Positions 1 to 9,800 of a stretch of 22,192 bases of DNA are shown one piece after another. The stretch is from Verrucomicrobiales bacterium. Its GTDB lineage: Bacteria > Verrucomicrobiota > Verrucomicrobiia > Verrucomicrobiales > DEV007. Position 1 is the first letter of the stretch. Every line of letters begins with the position of its first letter. A program made the position numbers and the translations under genes. The notes under the pieces were generated by a model. That model saw only the letters and a list, made by a program, of their open reading frames with translations, was not told the DNA's origin and did no database searches. Location of the stretch: contig JACETS010000020.1 of the NCBI GenBank assembly GCA_013911195.1, positions 1 to 22,192 on the forward strand, read 5' to 3'.

Positions 1-52
1 TTTTGATTCTGAAAATGAATTAACGATAACGCCTGAGATTGAGCGAGATTAA
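1..52 (+). CDS. C-terminal fragment of an unidentified protein
   Basis: From base 2 an open plus-strand frame reads FDSENELTITPEIERD and then stops at TAA (50-52). The fragment is too short to identify. Its mixed, acidic composition is compatible with a real C-terminus. It would converge on the minus-strand repeat-protein gene: the two stop codons overlap in the sequence TTAA at 49-52. The main doubt is that any 52-base stretch has a fair chance of being open in one frame. Confidence 0.4.
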   Translation, partial: FDSENELTITPEIERD

Positions 53-1542
53 TCATTTTCTGATTTCGCTGGTGTAGTTATTGTATTTCCGAGTATCTCC
101 TTAAATTTTTCTCGTTGTCTTGCACTCAAATCAGTGGACTGAAGAGCAGAACGTGCGGCATTTGGATCAACTTCATGCCAACTATCGATGACCTCTTCCA
201 TCAAGTGAGTCTGATAACCTTCATTTCCTACACTATTTGCCCATGATAATGCTGAGGCTGGATCATTGTCTGATATGTTTCTTACTAATTCACCTGTGGC
301 GGCGTCTCGTGCCTTACCGGCTGGCATGTCGGCTATCCATTCACTCGCTGACAGACTGTCATATTTTAACCATCTGTCTGCAACTCTCTCTACGGCCTGA
401 CGACGGATATTATCTGATTCGGGAAGTTCAATGGCCCACTCTGCTGCCGCTTCTGGGTTGGCAGAAGCCCATCTGTCGGCCACTCTTTGCGCAGCTTCAT
501 GTTTAATATGATGCGATTCGGGCAGATCAGCTATCCATTCGGCGGCTTCCTCGGGATTGGTAGAAGCCCATCTTTCTGCAACCTCACTAGCTATGTCTCT
601 GTGCAGTCTGCCTCCAGTCCCATCACTTGATAGGGAGGATGATATTTCAGATAGAACCTCGGCGGCCTGCTTCGGATCATAATCGGCTATTTCTTCGATG
701 ATGGATCTCGTGGCCCGGTTTCTGTCCTCATCTTGCATGCTGAGTGCCCATTCTAAACTTTCTGAAGTCTCTTGCCGTGCCCATCGACGGGCAACTGATT
801 CAATGACTCCGTGCCTTTCGTAAGGATTTTTAATGTTCAACGCAAATTCACTCGCTGCGCTTGGGTCTGTCCTTGCCCAAACGCCAACCGAACCCCGCAA
901 AGCTCGCTGCCTAAGTGTAGGATCCTGAAGGTTACTCGCCCAGTCAATGGCGGCCTGCTGATCCCGTTCTGCCCAGATATGCCCTGTTGCATGAACAAGA
1001 TCTAGACTGCGCCTTGATTTAGGAATTTGAGTGACATAATCGGCTGCGCCCGTTGGATTTGTTCGTGCCCAGCCATGGATAATTTCTTCAACTGCTATAA
1101 ATTGTTCTGAGGGCACTAATGTGTCAGACCAGGCAAGTGCGGATTTCGGATCTTTGCGTCCCCAGTGAGAGGAGACTCGGTGGATGAATTCACGGCGTCG
1201 TCTACCGGCGGGTAATTGTTCTAAAACTGAACTGACTTGCGCGGCGGTTATTCGCTTACCTCTTTCTATTTGATCTATCAGATTATCGATCGGATCCCGC
1301 TCTTGATTATCGAAAGGATTTTCCGCTTCTTCTGAACCATCATTGCCACGATTATTTTGTTGTTTTCTTGAAGAATAATTCGAAGCGTTGCTATTAGAAA
1401 TTTTTGAAGAATTAGCATTCTGAGTTTCATCAGAATTCTTGTTAATTTCTGACGGCTTTGAAGAAAAAACAAATCTGTCAGCAATGATGCCGAAACCAAA
1501 AGATATCATCGCTATGATAATAAAGCTGGTCTTGTAATTCAT
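49..1542 (-). CDS. Membrane-anchored protein with about eleven W-A-x-x-D/N-P helical repeats
   Basis: A 497-residue protein of unknown function. Residues 5-20 form a hydrophobic N-terminal segment (signal anchor or signal peptide), followed by a low-complexity Asn/Ser-rich linker (about 28-75). From about residue 118 to 485 there are roughly eleven repeats of 32-38 residues. The consensus is approximately V-x-x-R-W-A-x-x-D/N-P-x-x-A-x-x-W-A-x-x-L-P-x-x-x-x-R-x-x-A, predicted to be helical hairpins. Repeats 7-9 (about positions 310-600) are the most alike, down to shared DNA blocks, which suggests recent duplication. Similar repeat proteins occur in Verrucomicrobia and Planctomycetes, usually annotated as hypothetical. 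By analogy with TPR or Sel1 solenoids it may be a protein-binding scaffold outside the membrane; this is inference. The ATG start has no Shine-Dalgarno sequence, like most genes here. Confidence 0.85.
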   Translation of the reverse strand: MNYKTSFIIIAMISFGFGIIADRFVFSSKPSEINKNSDETQNANSSKISNSNASNYSSRKQQNNRGNDGSEEAENPFDNQERDPIDNLIDQIERGKRITAAQVSSVLEQLPAGRRRREFIHRVSSHWGRKDPKSALAWSDTLVPSEQFIAVEEIIHGWARTNPTGAADYVTQIPKSRRSLDLVHATGHIWAERDQQAAIDWASNLQDPTLRQRALRGSVGVWARTDPSAASEFALNIKNPYERHGVIESVARRWARQETSESLEWALSMQDEDRNRATRSIIEEIADYDPKQAAEVLSEISSSLSSDGTGGRLHRDIASEVAERWASTNPEEAAEWIADLPESHHIKHEAAQRVADRWASANPEAAAEWAIELPESDNIRRQAVERVADRWLKYDSLSASEWIADMPAGKARDAATGELVRNISDNDPASALSWANSVGNEGYQTHLMEEVIDSWHEVDPNAARSALQSTDLSARQREKFKEILGNTITTPAKSEND

Positions 1543-1576
1543 TCTTAGTGTTCCAATTTATAATTCAAAAGTCCTA

Positions 1577-1614
1577 GATAATTTTATCTTCCCCTTCTAT
1601 TAGGAATGTGTCAA
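1577..1614 (-). promoter_or_regulatory. Possible promoter of the repeat-protein gene
   Basis: On the minus strand a perfect TTGACA hexamer (1614-1609) lies about 70 bases upstream of the ATG at 1542. It is followed by AT-rich sequence with a poor -10 match: AAGATA at 18-base spacing, or TAAAAT at 22. The -35 match is exact, but no -10 element is convincing, so this is a weak candidate. The rest of the 148-base gap (1543-1690) shows nothing recognisable. Confidence 0.2.
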
Positions 1615-1690
1615 TCATCACTTCTGAGAGACCCGGGGATTAAAACTGAATAAGTTTCCTAAAAATTTGAGGGTGACTAGTGTTTAGCTA

Positions 1691-1957
1691 TTATTTTATT
1701 TTAAAGGTTTCATTTTTTCCCGTCCAATACTTAAGGGTAAATAAACTTTCGAAATGACCTGAACTTATGGCCTGACCTGTTCTTATGATTATCCCAGCGA
1801 TGAGAAAAATCACTATTCCTATGAAAACAAAAGAGTGCTTGCCTTGACAAAAAGCATTAAACAAAAAATAAGGGCCAACCAATACGGTTAAGAAAGAGGA
1901 GACGAACATGAATGGCAAATATATTAAAGTACCTAGGCAACTACCCTGTTTAATCAT
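1691..1957 (-). CDS. Small membrane protein, paralogue of the gene at 2008-2313
   Basis: An 88-residue protein with two strongly hydrophobic segments (about residues 10-36 and 42-62) and a short charged C-terminal tail. The tail carries the block LKYWTGKNETFK, which matches LKYWMGKEETFK at the end of the neighbouring protein. The preceding residues also align (IIIRTGQA...SGHFESLFT against FLIRIAQACGHGEFRKLVS). The two genes are therefore tandem duplicates. No known family was recognised. It lies 50 bases downstream of its paralogue and is probably the last gene of the PSCyt1-DUF1501 operon. The function is unknown; a role as accessory to the exported operon proteins is only a contextual guess. 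Confidence 0.75.
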   Translation of the reverse strand: MIKQGSCLGTLIYLPFMFVSSFLTVLVGPYFLFNAFCQGKHSFVFIGIVIFLIAGIIIRTGQAISSGHFESLFTLKYWTGKNETFKIK

Positions 1958-2007
1958 TTTATTCTTTTAGTTTATTTTTATTAACTTCGAGGTGTTAACA
2001 AAGCTTA

Positions 2008-2313
2008 TTAGAATTTAAAGGTTTCCTCTTTTCCCATCCAATATTTAAGGCTGACTAATTTTCTAAATTCTCCATGTCCACAAGCTTGGGCTATTCTTAT
2101 TAGAAACCCACCAAATAAAAAAAAGACGAATCCGTAAAAAACTACGTTAGTAAATCCTCCAGAGAATCCCGCAATTAAGCCGCCTATGAGAAAAAAAGGA
2201 CCAAATAAAAAGTAAAACAAATACCCGATTCCACCAATAACTAACGCTATAAAGTAACAGAAGAGAGAAAACACCATATCAGCTATTGGGTGTTTTGATT
2301 TTTCCACACTCAT
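2008..2313 (-). CDS. Small membrane protein, paralogue of the gene at 1691-1957
   Basis: A 101-residue protein with a short charged N-terminus and a long Gly/Phe-rich hydrophobic region (about residues 10-75) that could hold two or three membrane passes. A conserved tail ends in LKYWMGKEETFKF. It begins only 5 bases after the stop codon of the DUF1501 gene, so co-transcription with the DUF1501 and PSCyt1 genes is likely. Its C-terminal 30 residues are clearly homologous to the next gene's. No family was recognised and no catalytic motif is visible. The soluble tail probably faces one side of the membrane and is the part under selection, since it is better conserved than the membrane segments. 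Confidence 0.78.
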   Translation of the reverse strand: MSVEKSKHPIADMVFSLFCYFIALVIGGIGYLFYFLFGPFFLIGGLIAGFSGGFTNVVFYGFVFFLFGGFLIRIAQACGHGEFRKLVSLKYWMGKEETFKF

Positions 2314-2318
2314 TAATA

Positions 2319-3782
2319 TTATCCCATAATATCAGTCACTACCTTACCGTGGACATCAGTTAATCTGAAACGCCTCCCTTGAAATTTGTAGGTCAATCTT
2401 TCATGGTCAATACCTGCCAGGTGCAGCCAAGTGGCTTGAATGTCGTGAACATGAACGGGGTTCTCTGTGGCGCTGAATGCTAAATCATCACTGGCTCCAT
2501 ATGATATACCAGGCTTAACACCTCCGCCTGCCATCCAAATTGTATAGGCATAGGGGTGATGATCTCTGCCCCACTTCTTTCTTTCGTTTAGTTTTCCCTG
2601 AAGGAATGGAGTTCTACCGAATTCGCCTCCCCATATGACTAGGGTATCTTTTAAGAGCCCTCTTTGTTCAAGATCTTTGACCAGTGCTGCGCTGGGCTGG
2701 TCAGTGTCCTTGCACTGAGTGTATAATTCTGTGGTCAGGCTTCCGTGCTGGTCCCATCCCGCATGCATGACCTGAACGGTTCTCGTTCCCCGCTCGACTA
2801 GGCGTCTGGCCATGAGACAATTGTAAGCAAAAGTGCCCGGCTCATTGACCTGCGGCCCGTACATATCAAGAGTTTCTTTGGATTCATTGGAAAAATCCGT
2901 CAGTTCTGGAACACTGGCTTGCATCTTAAAGGCCATCTCATACTGTGAAATTCTTGTCGCGATTTCAGGGTCGCCGTACTCCTGCAGTTTGTGATGATTA
3001 AGTTCAGCGATACTATCAAGCCAATCTCTTCTCATTTCACGACTCATCCCCTTAGGGTTTTTAGCATATAAGACTGGATCCCTACTTCCTCTGAATAGAA
3101 CGCCTTGATGCTTGGATGGCAAAAAACCACTGCCCCAATAAAAATCATAAAAGATCTGACCACAGGTTGTTCCTTTACTGACAGATGTCATAACCACAAA
3201 GCGTGGTAATTCCTCTGTTTCCGCTCCAAGACCATAGGCCATCCATGCGCCTAGTGTTGGCCTGCCGGGAATTTGTCCTCCACTTAATAGAAAGCTAATT
3301 CCTGGTGCATGGTTCACGGCATCGGTGTGCATTGATTTAACAAAGCAGATTTTGTCAGCTATCTCGGCGGTGTATGGAAGAAAATCACTGACCCAAGCCC
3401 CTGACTGACCTCTCTGCTTGAAAGGTTCTACCGGTGCCAACATTAGTTTGCCGTTGGCCTTTCCGGTCATCGTACTAAAACGTTTGTTTCCTACGTACGA
3501 GTCTGGAACCGGTTTCCCATGCATCTCCATGATCTTAGGTTTGTAGTCAAAAAGATCGACATGAGTCGGTGCACCGTTTTGGAAAAGGTAAATAATATTT
3601 TTCGCTTTCGGTTTGAAGTGGGGAAGGCCCGGTAAACCGCCGATGGCTTTCTTTTCATTATCCGCAGCAAGCCCGGCATCATTTAACAAGTTTGAAAGAG
3701 CGATGGTTCCTACGCCAGTCGCAGACTTGCCAAAAAATTCTCTCCTTGTGAGATCGAGATGGTTTTGTTGGAGTGGATTCAT
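2319..3782 (-). CDS. DUF1501 family protein, Tat-exported
   Basis: A 487-residue protein of the DUF1501 family, which is distantly related to the alkaline phosphatase/sulfatase fold and common in Planctomycetes and Verrucomicrobia. A twin-arginine signal is visible at residues 11-30: L-T-R-R-E-F-F with RR at 13-14, then a hydrophobic stretch and L-A-A-D. Family blocks follow in order: NIIYLFQNGAPTHVDLFD (the usual N-terminal block with a Gly-Gly-Pro-x-H variant), GRPTLGAWMAYGLG, TRTVQVMHAGWDQHG, WGGEFGRTP, DHHPYAYTIWMAGGGVK and the C-terminal HDIQATWLHLAGIDHERLTY. The length is typical. It starts 17 bases after the stop of the PSCyt1/DUF1549/DUF1553 gene, the usual partner of this family. The substrate is not established; a hydrolytic or carbohydrate-related role is often proposed from context. 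Confidence 0.93.
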   Translation of the reverse strand: MNPLQQNHLDLTRREFFGKSATGVGTIALSNLLNDAGLAADNEKKAIGGLPGLPHFKPKAKNIIYLFQNGAPTHVDLFDYKPKIMEMHGKPVPDSYVGNKRFSTMTGKANGKLMLAPVEPFKQRGQSGAWVSDFLPYTAEIADKICFVKSMHTDAVNHAPGISFLLSGGQIPGRPTLGAWMAYGLGAETEELPRFVVMTSVSKGTTCGQIFYDFYWGSGFLPSKHQGVLFRGSRDPVLYAKNPKGMSREMRRDWLDSIAELNHHKLQEYGDPEIATRISQYEMAFKMQASVPELTDFSNESKETLDMYGPQVNEPGTFAYNCLMARRLVERGTRTVQVMHAGWDQHGSLTTELYTQCKDTDQPSAALVKDLEQRGLLKDTLVIWGGEFGRTPFLQGKLNERKKWGRDHHPYAYTIWMAGGGVKPGISYGASDDLAFSATENPVHVHDIQATWLHLAGIDHERLTYKFQGRRFRLTDVHGKVVTDIMG

Positions 3783-3799
3783 GGGTATTAAATTTTTTG

Positions 3800-6745
3800 T
3801 TATTGCTTAGTTACGGCCTCGTCAAGGTTCATAATGGCTAGTGAGGTGGCAGTCCATGCGGCATGCTCAATGGGATCAAGTTTATCATTAACAGGTCTTT
3901 CTCCGATCGAAAGGAACTCAGATGCTGATCCTGGATCCTTAGTATATGACTGTCTTGAGCGATTCAGGGATTTGAGGATGATGTCTTGCTCTGTTGGTAT
4001 AGGTGATCTGGCCAGCAGTCTTTTAAAGATAAAGTCTAGTCTATCCAAATCATTTTTCTTTGTAGTTGTCATAGCCATTTCTGCGAGTGCTCTTGAGGCC
4101 TCGACAAAGCTCACGTCATTGAACATGTAAAGAGCATGTAGTGGGGTATTGGTTCGGAAAGGTTTTACAGTACATGTCTGTCGGTTCGAATTATCGAAGA
4201 AGGCTGGAGGGGCTATGATTCTTCTCCAAAATGTGTAAAGCCCTCTCCTGTAAAGTTTTTCACCATTGTCTCTTGAGTATCTTTTCTTACCGAATGAGGC
4301 CTCTTCCCAAACGCCTTCGGGCTGATAGGTGTTAACGGGACTTCCGCCTATTTTTGGAACAAGAATTCCACTGGCTGCTAGGGCGTTATCACGCAGCATC
4401 CATGATGGCATTCGAAAGCGTGGTCCTCTTGATAAGAGTCGATTTTCTGGGTCCAGTGAGTAGTTGGTTTCATTTTCACTGATCTTAGTGGCTTTTGAAG
4501 ATTGTTTATATGTATTGCTTGTTACGATAAGCTTTAATAGTTCTTTAACGTTCCAGCCCGATTCGACAAAAGTTGTGGCGAGATAATCGAGGATTTCCTG
4601 GTTGGCAGGGGTTTCTCCTTGGGTGCCAAAATCTTCAGAAGTTTTTACGATGCCGACTCCAAAAATTTGCTGCCAGAAACGGTTAACAATAACTCTGGAG
4701 GTTAATGGATTCTCAGGGCTTACAATCCATTGGGCTAAACCGAGACGATTTTTAGGGAATTTTTCTGGCATAGCTGGAAGAACGCTCGGGGTTCCCATGT
4801 TTACTTCTTCACCACGTTTTTCATATGACCCTTTATCTAGAATGTAGGTGGTTCTCACCTTGTCCATATCCTTCATGATCATAACTTTTGGACCAGATTT
4901 TTTCTGATTGTTTAGTCTATCACTCAGTTCTTTTCTTTTTTGATTTAGTTCTGCAAGTTGAGCATCTAGATTCTTGGAACCTTTGTTTAGAGGTGCATCG
5001 GATTTTTCACTTATAGATAATCTGAACCTTCCAAGATTGTGGTTAGCGTTTTGTGAATCGTGGCGTAGGACGAATTGAATTATTGTTCCTTTTCCGGCAG
5101 TGATTTTTTCTTTGAGACGGAAAACAGCCTCATGTTCTCGGTCCACAACCCGTCCCTCGTAAACGGCCCAACCAGACTGGGGATTACCATCGTAACTCGA
5201 TGCAATTTTCAAAGAACCCTGTTCGAAGGTTGCTTCGGCTGATCCAATTACGAGTGGTACTGGTTCCTTGAGACCTTCCTTAATGATTGATGCCTCAAAC
5301 CCAGTCAGTACAAAATTTCCACTATCTGATCGAGAAAGTCCTCCTCCTGTCATTGTTGGGTCCATAAGAGCCTCTAGTCTTAGTGAACTAATTTCAGAAA
5401 TATCGGTTTTTGCTTTGATTGTATAGGTGTCATTTTTTGGATTCTCACCGCTGGCGAGAATTGAATGATCTTTTTGGACGGTGAGTTTTTGGGTGTTCGC
5501 TTTGAACTCGGTAGGGGAGAGAATTTTCCAATTTGGGTCTTTTTTGATCTGGGGACCCTCATTTTCAACTGTAATTTTTCGTTCTTTAATTTTTTTATCT
5601 AAGGCTAGCAGTTCGCCTTCAGTTTTTTTGATTTCCTCTTTTTGCTCATCTGATTGAACGAGAAGAACCGGTTCCATCTGACCACTTCTTCCTCCACCAT
5701 TAAGAGGTGTCTGGTTGAAGAATGCACTTAACTGGTAGTACTCTTTCTGCGTGATCGGATCAAATTTGTGATCATGACAACGGCAGCAATTAAAAGTGAG
5801 CCCCATCCAAACGGTTCCTGTTGTTTCCGTCATATCCATGACATAGTCGACGCGGTTTTCTTCAGCAATTCGACCGCCTTCCCCATTGATAGGATGATTG
5901 CGCAGGAAACCAGTAGCGAGTTTTTGTTCCTCAGTTGAATTTGGAAGAAGGTCACCCGCAATCTGCCAGATTGTAAATTTATCAAATGGCATATTTTCAT
6001 TAAAAGATTTGATGACCCAATCACGCCACGGCCACATTGTTCTTTCACTGTCGCCTTGATAACCATTGCTATCAGCATAACGAGCCGCATCAAGCCATTC
6101 CCAGGTCATCCTTTCTCCATATGCTTTCGAGTTGAGGAGTTCAGTGACTAAATTATTGTAAGCATCTGGAGAATGATCTTCTACAAACTGTGTTACTTTC
6201 TCATGAGAGGGAGGAAGGCCAGTCAGATCTAGGCTTAGTCTCCTGGCCAAAGTTGCTGGGTCTGCCTCAAGAGAAGGTTCTAATTCTGACTCATTAAGAG
6301 TTTTGGCTACTAATTCATCTATTGGGTGTTGGTTGTTTTTTAACTTTGGCTTTTCAGGTTTTAAGAAAGCCCAATGTTTGTCGTATTTTGCACCCGATTT
6401 TATCCACTCCTTCAGGAGGTCTTTTTGATTATTCGTCAACTTAAGCTTTGACTCTGGTGGAGGCATAACCTCATCGGGATCATCTGATATAATTCGATAA
6501 ATCAGTTCACTGTCATCAGGATGATTCGGTACTATGGCTGCAGCTCCATTTTTTTCTGCGGTGGCTGACTGAAAGTCATCTAGGCGAAGTTTTGCTTCAC
6601 GGGTATTTTCGTCTGGTCCGTGACAATAGTAACAATTTTCTGAGAGTATGGGTTTGATGTCTTTGTTGAAGTCGATCTCTGCAAGACTAACTATCGGCGC
6701 TATCGAATAAATGGCAGTGAATAAAATTATCGCGGGAAACTTCAT
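3800..6745 (-). CDS. PSCyt1 (cytochrome c-like)/DUF1549/DUF1553 domain protein
   Basis: A 981-residue exported protein. Residues 1-22 are a signal peptide. The N-terminal PSCyt1 domain carries a heme c attachment motif C-Y-Y-C-H (38-42) and later MPPPESKL (94-101), a plausible position for an axial Met. DUF1549 follows at about 140-345, starting at PIDELVAKTL and including RLSLDLTGLPPS and a second C-x-x-C-H (320-324, CCRCHDHKFDP). A middle region at about 345-640 includes a Lys/Glu-rich coiled-coil-like stretch and a beta-rich insert. DUF1553 occupies about 690-960, opening with NPLTSRVIVNRFWQQIFG. This architecture is widespread in the Planctomycetota-Verrucomicrobiota group, typically beside a DUF1501 gene as here. 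It probably acts outside the cytoplasmic membrane in redox-linked polysaccharide or organic matter processing, but no member has a firmly assigned reaction known to me. Confidence 0.93.
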   Translation of the reverse strand: MKFPAIILFTAIYSIAPIVSLAEIDFNKDIKPILSENCYYCHGPDENTREAKLRLDDFQSATAEKNGAAAIVPNHPDDSELIYRIISDDPDEVMPPPESKLKLTNNQKDLLKEWIKSGAKYDKHWAFLKPEKPKLKNNQHPIDELVAKTLNESELEPSLEADPATLARRLSLDLTGLPPSHEKVTQFVEDHSPDAYNNLVTELLNSKAYGERMTWEWLDAARYADSNGYQGDSERTMWPWRDWVIKSFNENMPFDKFTIWQIAGDLLPNSTEEQKLATGFLRNHPINGEGGRIAEENRVDYVMDMTETTGTVWMGLTFNCCRCHDHKFDPITQKEYYQLSAFFNQTPLNGGGRSGQMEPVLLVQSDEQKEEIKKTEGELLALDKKIKERKITVENEGPQIKKDPNWKILSPTEFKANTQKLTVQKDHSILASGENPKNDTYTIKAKTDISEISSLRLEALMDPTMTGGGLSRSDSGNFVLTGFEASIIKEGLKEPVPLVIGSAEATFEQGSLKIASSYDGNPQSGWAVYEGRVVDREHEAVFRLKEKITAGKGTIIQFVLRHDSQNANHNLGRFRLSISEKSDAPLNKGSKNLDAQLAELNQKRKELSDRLNNQKKSGPKVMIMKDMDKVRTTYILDKGSYEKRGEEVNMGTPSVLPAMPEKFPKNRLGLAQWIVSPENPLTSRVIVNRFWQQIFGVGIVKTSEDFGTQGETPANQEILDYLATTFVESGWNVKELLKLIVTSNTYKQSSKATKISENETNYSLDPENRLLSRGPRFRMPSWMLRDNALAASGILVPKIGGSPVNTYQPEGVWEEASFGKKRYSRDNGEKLYRRGLYTFWRRIIAPPAFFDNSNRQTCTVKPFRTNTPLHALYMFNDVSFVEASRALAEMAMTTTKKNDLDRLDFIFKRLLARSPIPTEQDIILKSLNRSRQSYTKDPGSASEFLSIGERPVNDKLDPIEHAAWTATSLAIMNLDEAVTKQ

Positions 6746-6799
6746 GAAGTTAAAAAATTATTTATTATTTTACTGAATTCCTGAATTAATGGAAACTCG

Positions 6800-6811
6800 T
6801 TCCTGCAGGAA
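6800..6811. promoter_or_regulatory. Perfect 12-base palindrome upstream of the PSCyt1 gene
   Basis: TTCCTGCAGGAA is a perfect palindrome in the 122-base gap between the CotH-protein stop (6868) and the PSCyt1 start (6745). It sits about 55 bases upstream of that start in otherwise AT-rich DNA. It could be a dimeric repressor operator for the four-gene operon. A single 12-base palindrome can also arise by chance, so confidence is low. Confidence 0.3.
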
Positions 6812-6867
6812 ATGATAAATATTTTTCTAAGATAGGAATATATGTCCAAACTTTAACGCTTATTACC

Positions 6868-9800
6868 TTATTCGGTGACGTTTATCCTTAGAAAAGCCGA
6901 ATTTGGACTATTCTTTAACGGTTTAGTGAACCTAAATCTTTTGATTTCAAAGCCGGTCGGATCGATTTCTGACGAATCCATTTCTTGAACGTTATCACTC
7001 CAACTAATGAGATCTTCACTGCTTTGAACTTTTATATTTACGTCTCTGTTTCCAGGTGCGACTAAAAATTCTACATAGAGATAGGATTCCCCGTCTTCAT
7101 CAATCTTAATTATTGGTTTTAGAATTGAGCTTTGAAATATTTTTGGTGAATACCCAAGAGCGTATTCACTGAAATTATTAATTCCATCTTGGTCAGGATC
7201 CGCCTTTGGCCCGGAAATCGCGGGGTTAGAATTTTCTAATTGAGTAAAGTATTGAGTCCGCCAGTCCTCGAAGCTTTGAGTTTTTTCAAGATTTCCTCCG
7301 ACACTAGAAGAAGCTTTCCAGTTAGTTCCGTCACCATGATCTCCTAAGGTGTCAAGGATTTGAATTGAATGTCCATCGAGATCATCAAGTATTGGCCAAG
7401 GTGAATCTTTATCGAATGAAAAATCATGAATTGGATTTCCATCTTTTCCGATCAATCGTATTCTTTCTCCGCTGTTATTGAGCTTACCGATATATTGACC
7501 AGCGATTAAATTGTTTTCACCATTACGTTTTAAGAAAGCGGCTTGGTTGCTGACTATAATAACACTGGATCGAGGCGCTAAGGACTTGGATTGAGATTCA
7601 GAGAAATCAAAATAAATCCCATCTGAAAATCGGACACCCTCCATCGTTAACGATTGGTCACTAATATTTTTTAATTTAATAAATTCGAAAAGGTCGCCAT
7701 CATCAAACCCTGCTTCCTCTTCCTCTTCAGAAGCTCCAATAGGGTTGTATAGCATTTCAACAATGGTTAGATTGTCAGGTGAAGGTGCAACGGTATTGAC
7801 TGTGAAAGATGCCGAAGTGACGGCACTCCATTCATTGCCATTATAGCTTCTGGCTTTGACTGTCATTGGTTTTGAGATCTTTAACGGTTCATTTAGAGGG
7901 TTTGTTCTGGTTGCATCGAGCTGGATTTCCATGACCATATCGCTGCTCGACCGGCTGCCATTATGCATCTCTACTGCTATAACGTTATTACCTTCTCTCA
8001 AACTGTTGGGATCAACAATATATTCATCTAAATCTCCTTCATTTAGATCGCTAGAATCATTGTCTGTCGTAGTTTCATAGTTGGCATTAGCTGGAAGGTT
8101 GGAGTCTCTGAATATTTCTACTCCGTTCATATAAACAGCTCCACCACCGTCTGACATTATTTTTAGTCGAAGCTCAAAATGACTCTTTGCATCTTTGAGA
8201 TCAAAAGTTTTTCTGAAGTATGTGGTTATCTGCCTTGGTCGTGGATTGATAATGGTTTCTAATGAAATATTTTCCCTAGGGACGAATGCAGTATTAGATA
8301 TATTTCCAAAGCCAAGCGGAGAAGAGCCCTCTTTCCAATTAGTATCATTAAATTCTGGTTCCTTCCAAGAAGAGCCAAGGTCGCCGTCTGAATCGCTGTA
8401 TTTCCATTCTGAATTCAAAGGAATGATAGTAACATCAAGAGTTGAACCAGATTGGCTGATCGCATTAGGATTGATAGATCCTCCAAGCCTTCTTGGGTCT
8501 GAACCATCAGTCGTATAATAAATAGTTCCCTTTTCATTGGTGATCGCAAGACTGTATCCTTCAGGAACACTTCCTCCGAACTGACTGAATTGAGGAGGAG
8601 GTGTATCTGGCCATAGATCATTTTTCCGAAATTCATTTCTTCGAGGGCCAAACAAATACTGTCTTCTTCCATTGTTTGTTGAAGCCCATGATTTAATGAT
8701 ATTTTCATTAATCGACTCTTTATTCATGAAGCTTAGAAGGTCTCTAAATTCGTCATAGAGCTGATCAGTGAGATTTTTTAAATGTGAGTTCTCATAGTCT
8801 CTGTCGTCGAGTACTCCGCCATTGAATAGATGAAGGTTGATTCTGTCAGCAAATAGAATCTTAAACTCCTGCCAGCGAGATAAGCCTCTCCAGAGATCTC
8901 GTAACTCACCGCTTCCGGTGGCAATGAATGGTTGAATCATTTCTTGAGAAACAGGTCGGTTCCCTCGGTTGTACATGGCTCCTTCAGCATCCCAAATATA
9001 CAAGCGGTAACGTCCCTTGTCTGATCGTTCTCTGGCCGCAACCCAATTATTGTGGGGCCAGTCCCAAGTTGCCATATAAATATTAAGAAGGTAGTAATCA
9101 ATCATATTTGTAACATCAGCAAGTTCGAGGACTTTTAACCAGTTGCTGTTTGTGGTTCTTGAATTGAGCCTTCTAATCATTTCATTCCACACTTCCATAT
9201 CCCCCTCGGCCACATTGCTCGCTTTTCCTTGTAGCGCGAGAGTATCCCACTGAATGTTATCATCTGAATCGTGGACTGTTGAAAACCATGGTGAACGTAA
9301 TCTCTCGACCATATTATAAAACCCTTTCAGTTCAGCATTCACGTACAAGGTGTTAATGACTCCGGTGCTCGCAGGCTGACCCATGTCTCGACTCATTCTC
9401 CGTACTAGTTCATCAACAATGTATGGATTTTTTATGTCATTTTTTCCTGCCCTTACTCTAAATCTTTGATAAGTATCAATTGGATCATCGATTCCGTTTA
9501 GTGGAATTTGAACTTCGGGGTTTCCGTATTCGTTTCTGAAATAAAGATTAAAAGAAGGTTTTTGTGTTCCTCTTGCCGGCCAAGGGCTTGAATCGACCTG
9601 ATCAAGTAGCATTCTAGGTCTAGAATAAGAAGATGCAGCCGCTCTAAGACCACAATCGGTTCTGAATCCGGAACTGCCGTCTTTAAAATAAAACTCTGCA
9701 TGAATCTTCCTCTCATAACATCTTCCTCTATTGATAACATTGTTATAATCATCCGGTCCTGTTGGCTGCCATTGATTATCAACGTATTGCCCGCCATTGA

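Noticed and set aside
310..600. Repeated DNA blocks of about 99 bases as a mobile or intergenic repeat
   Set aside because: They are in-frame codon-level repeats of the solenoid protein.
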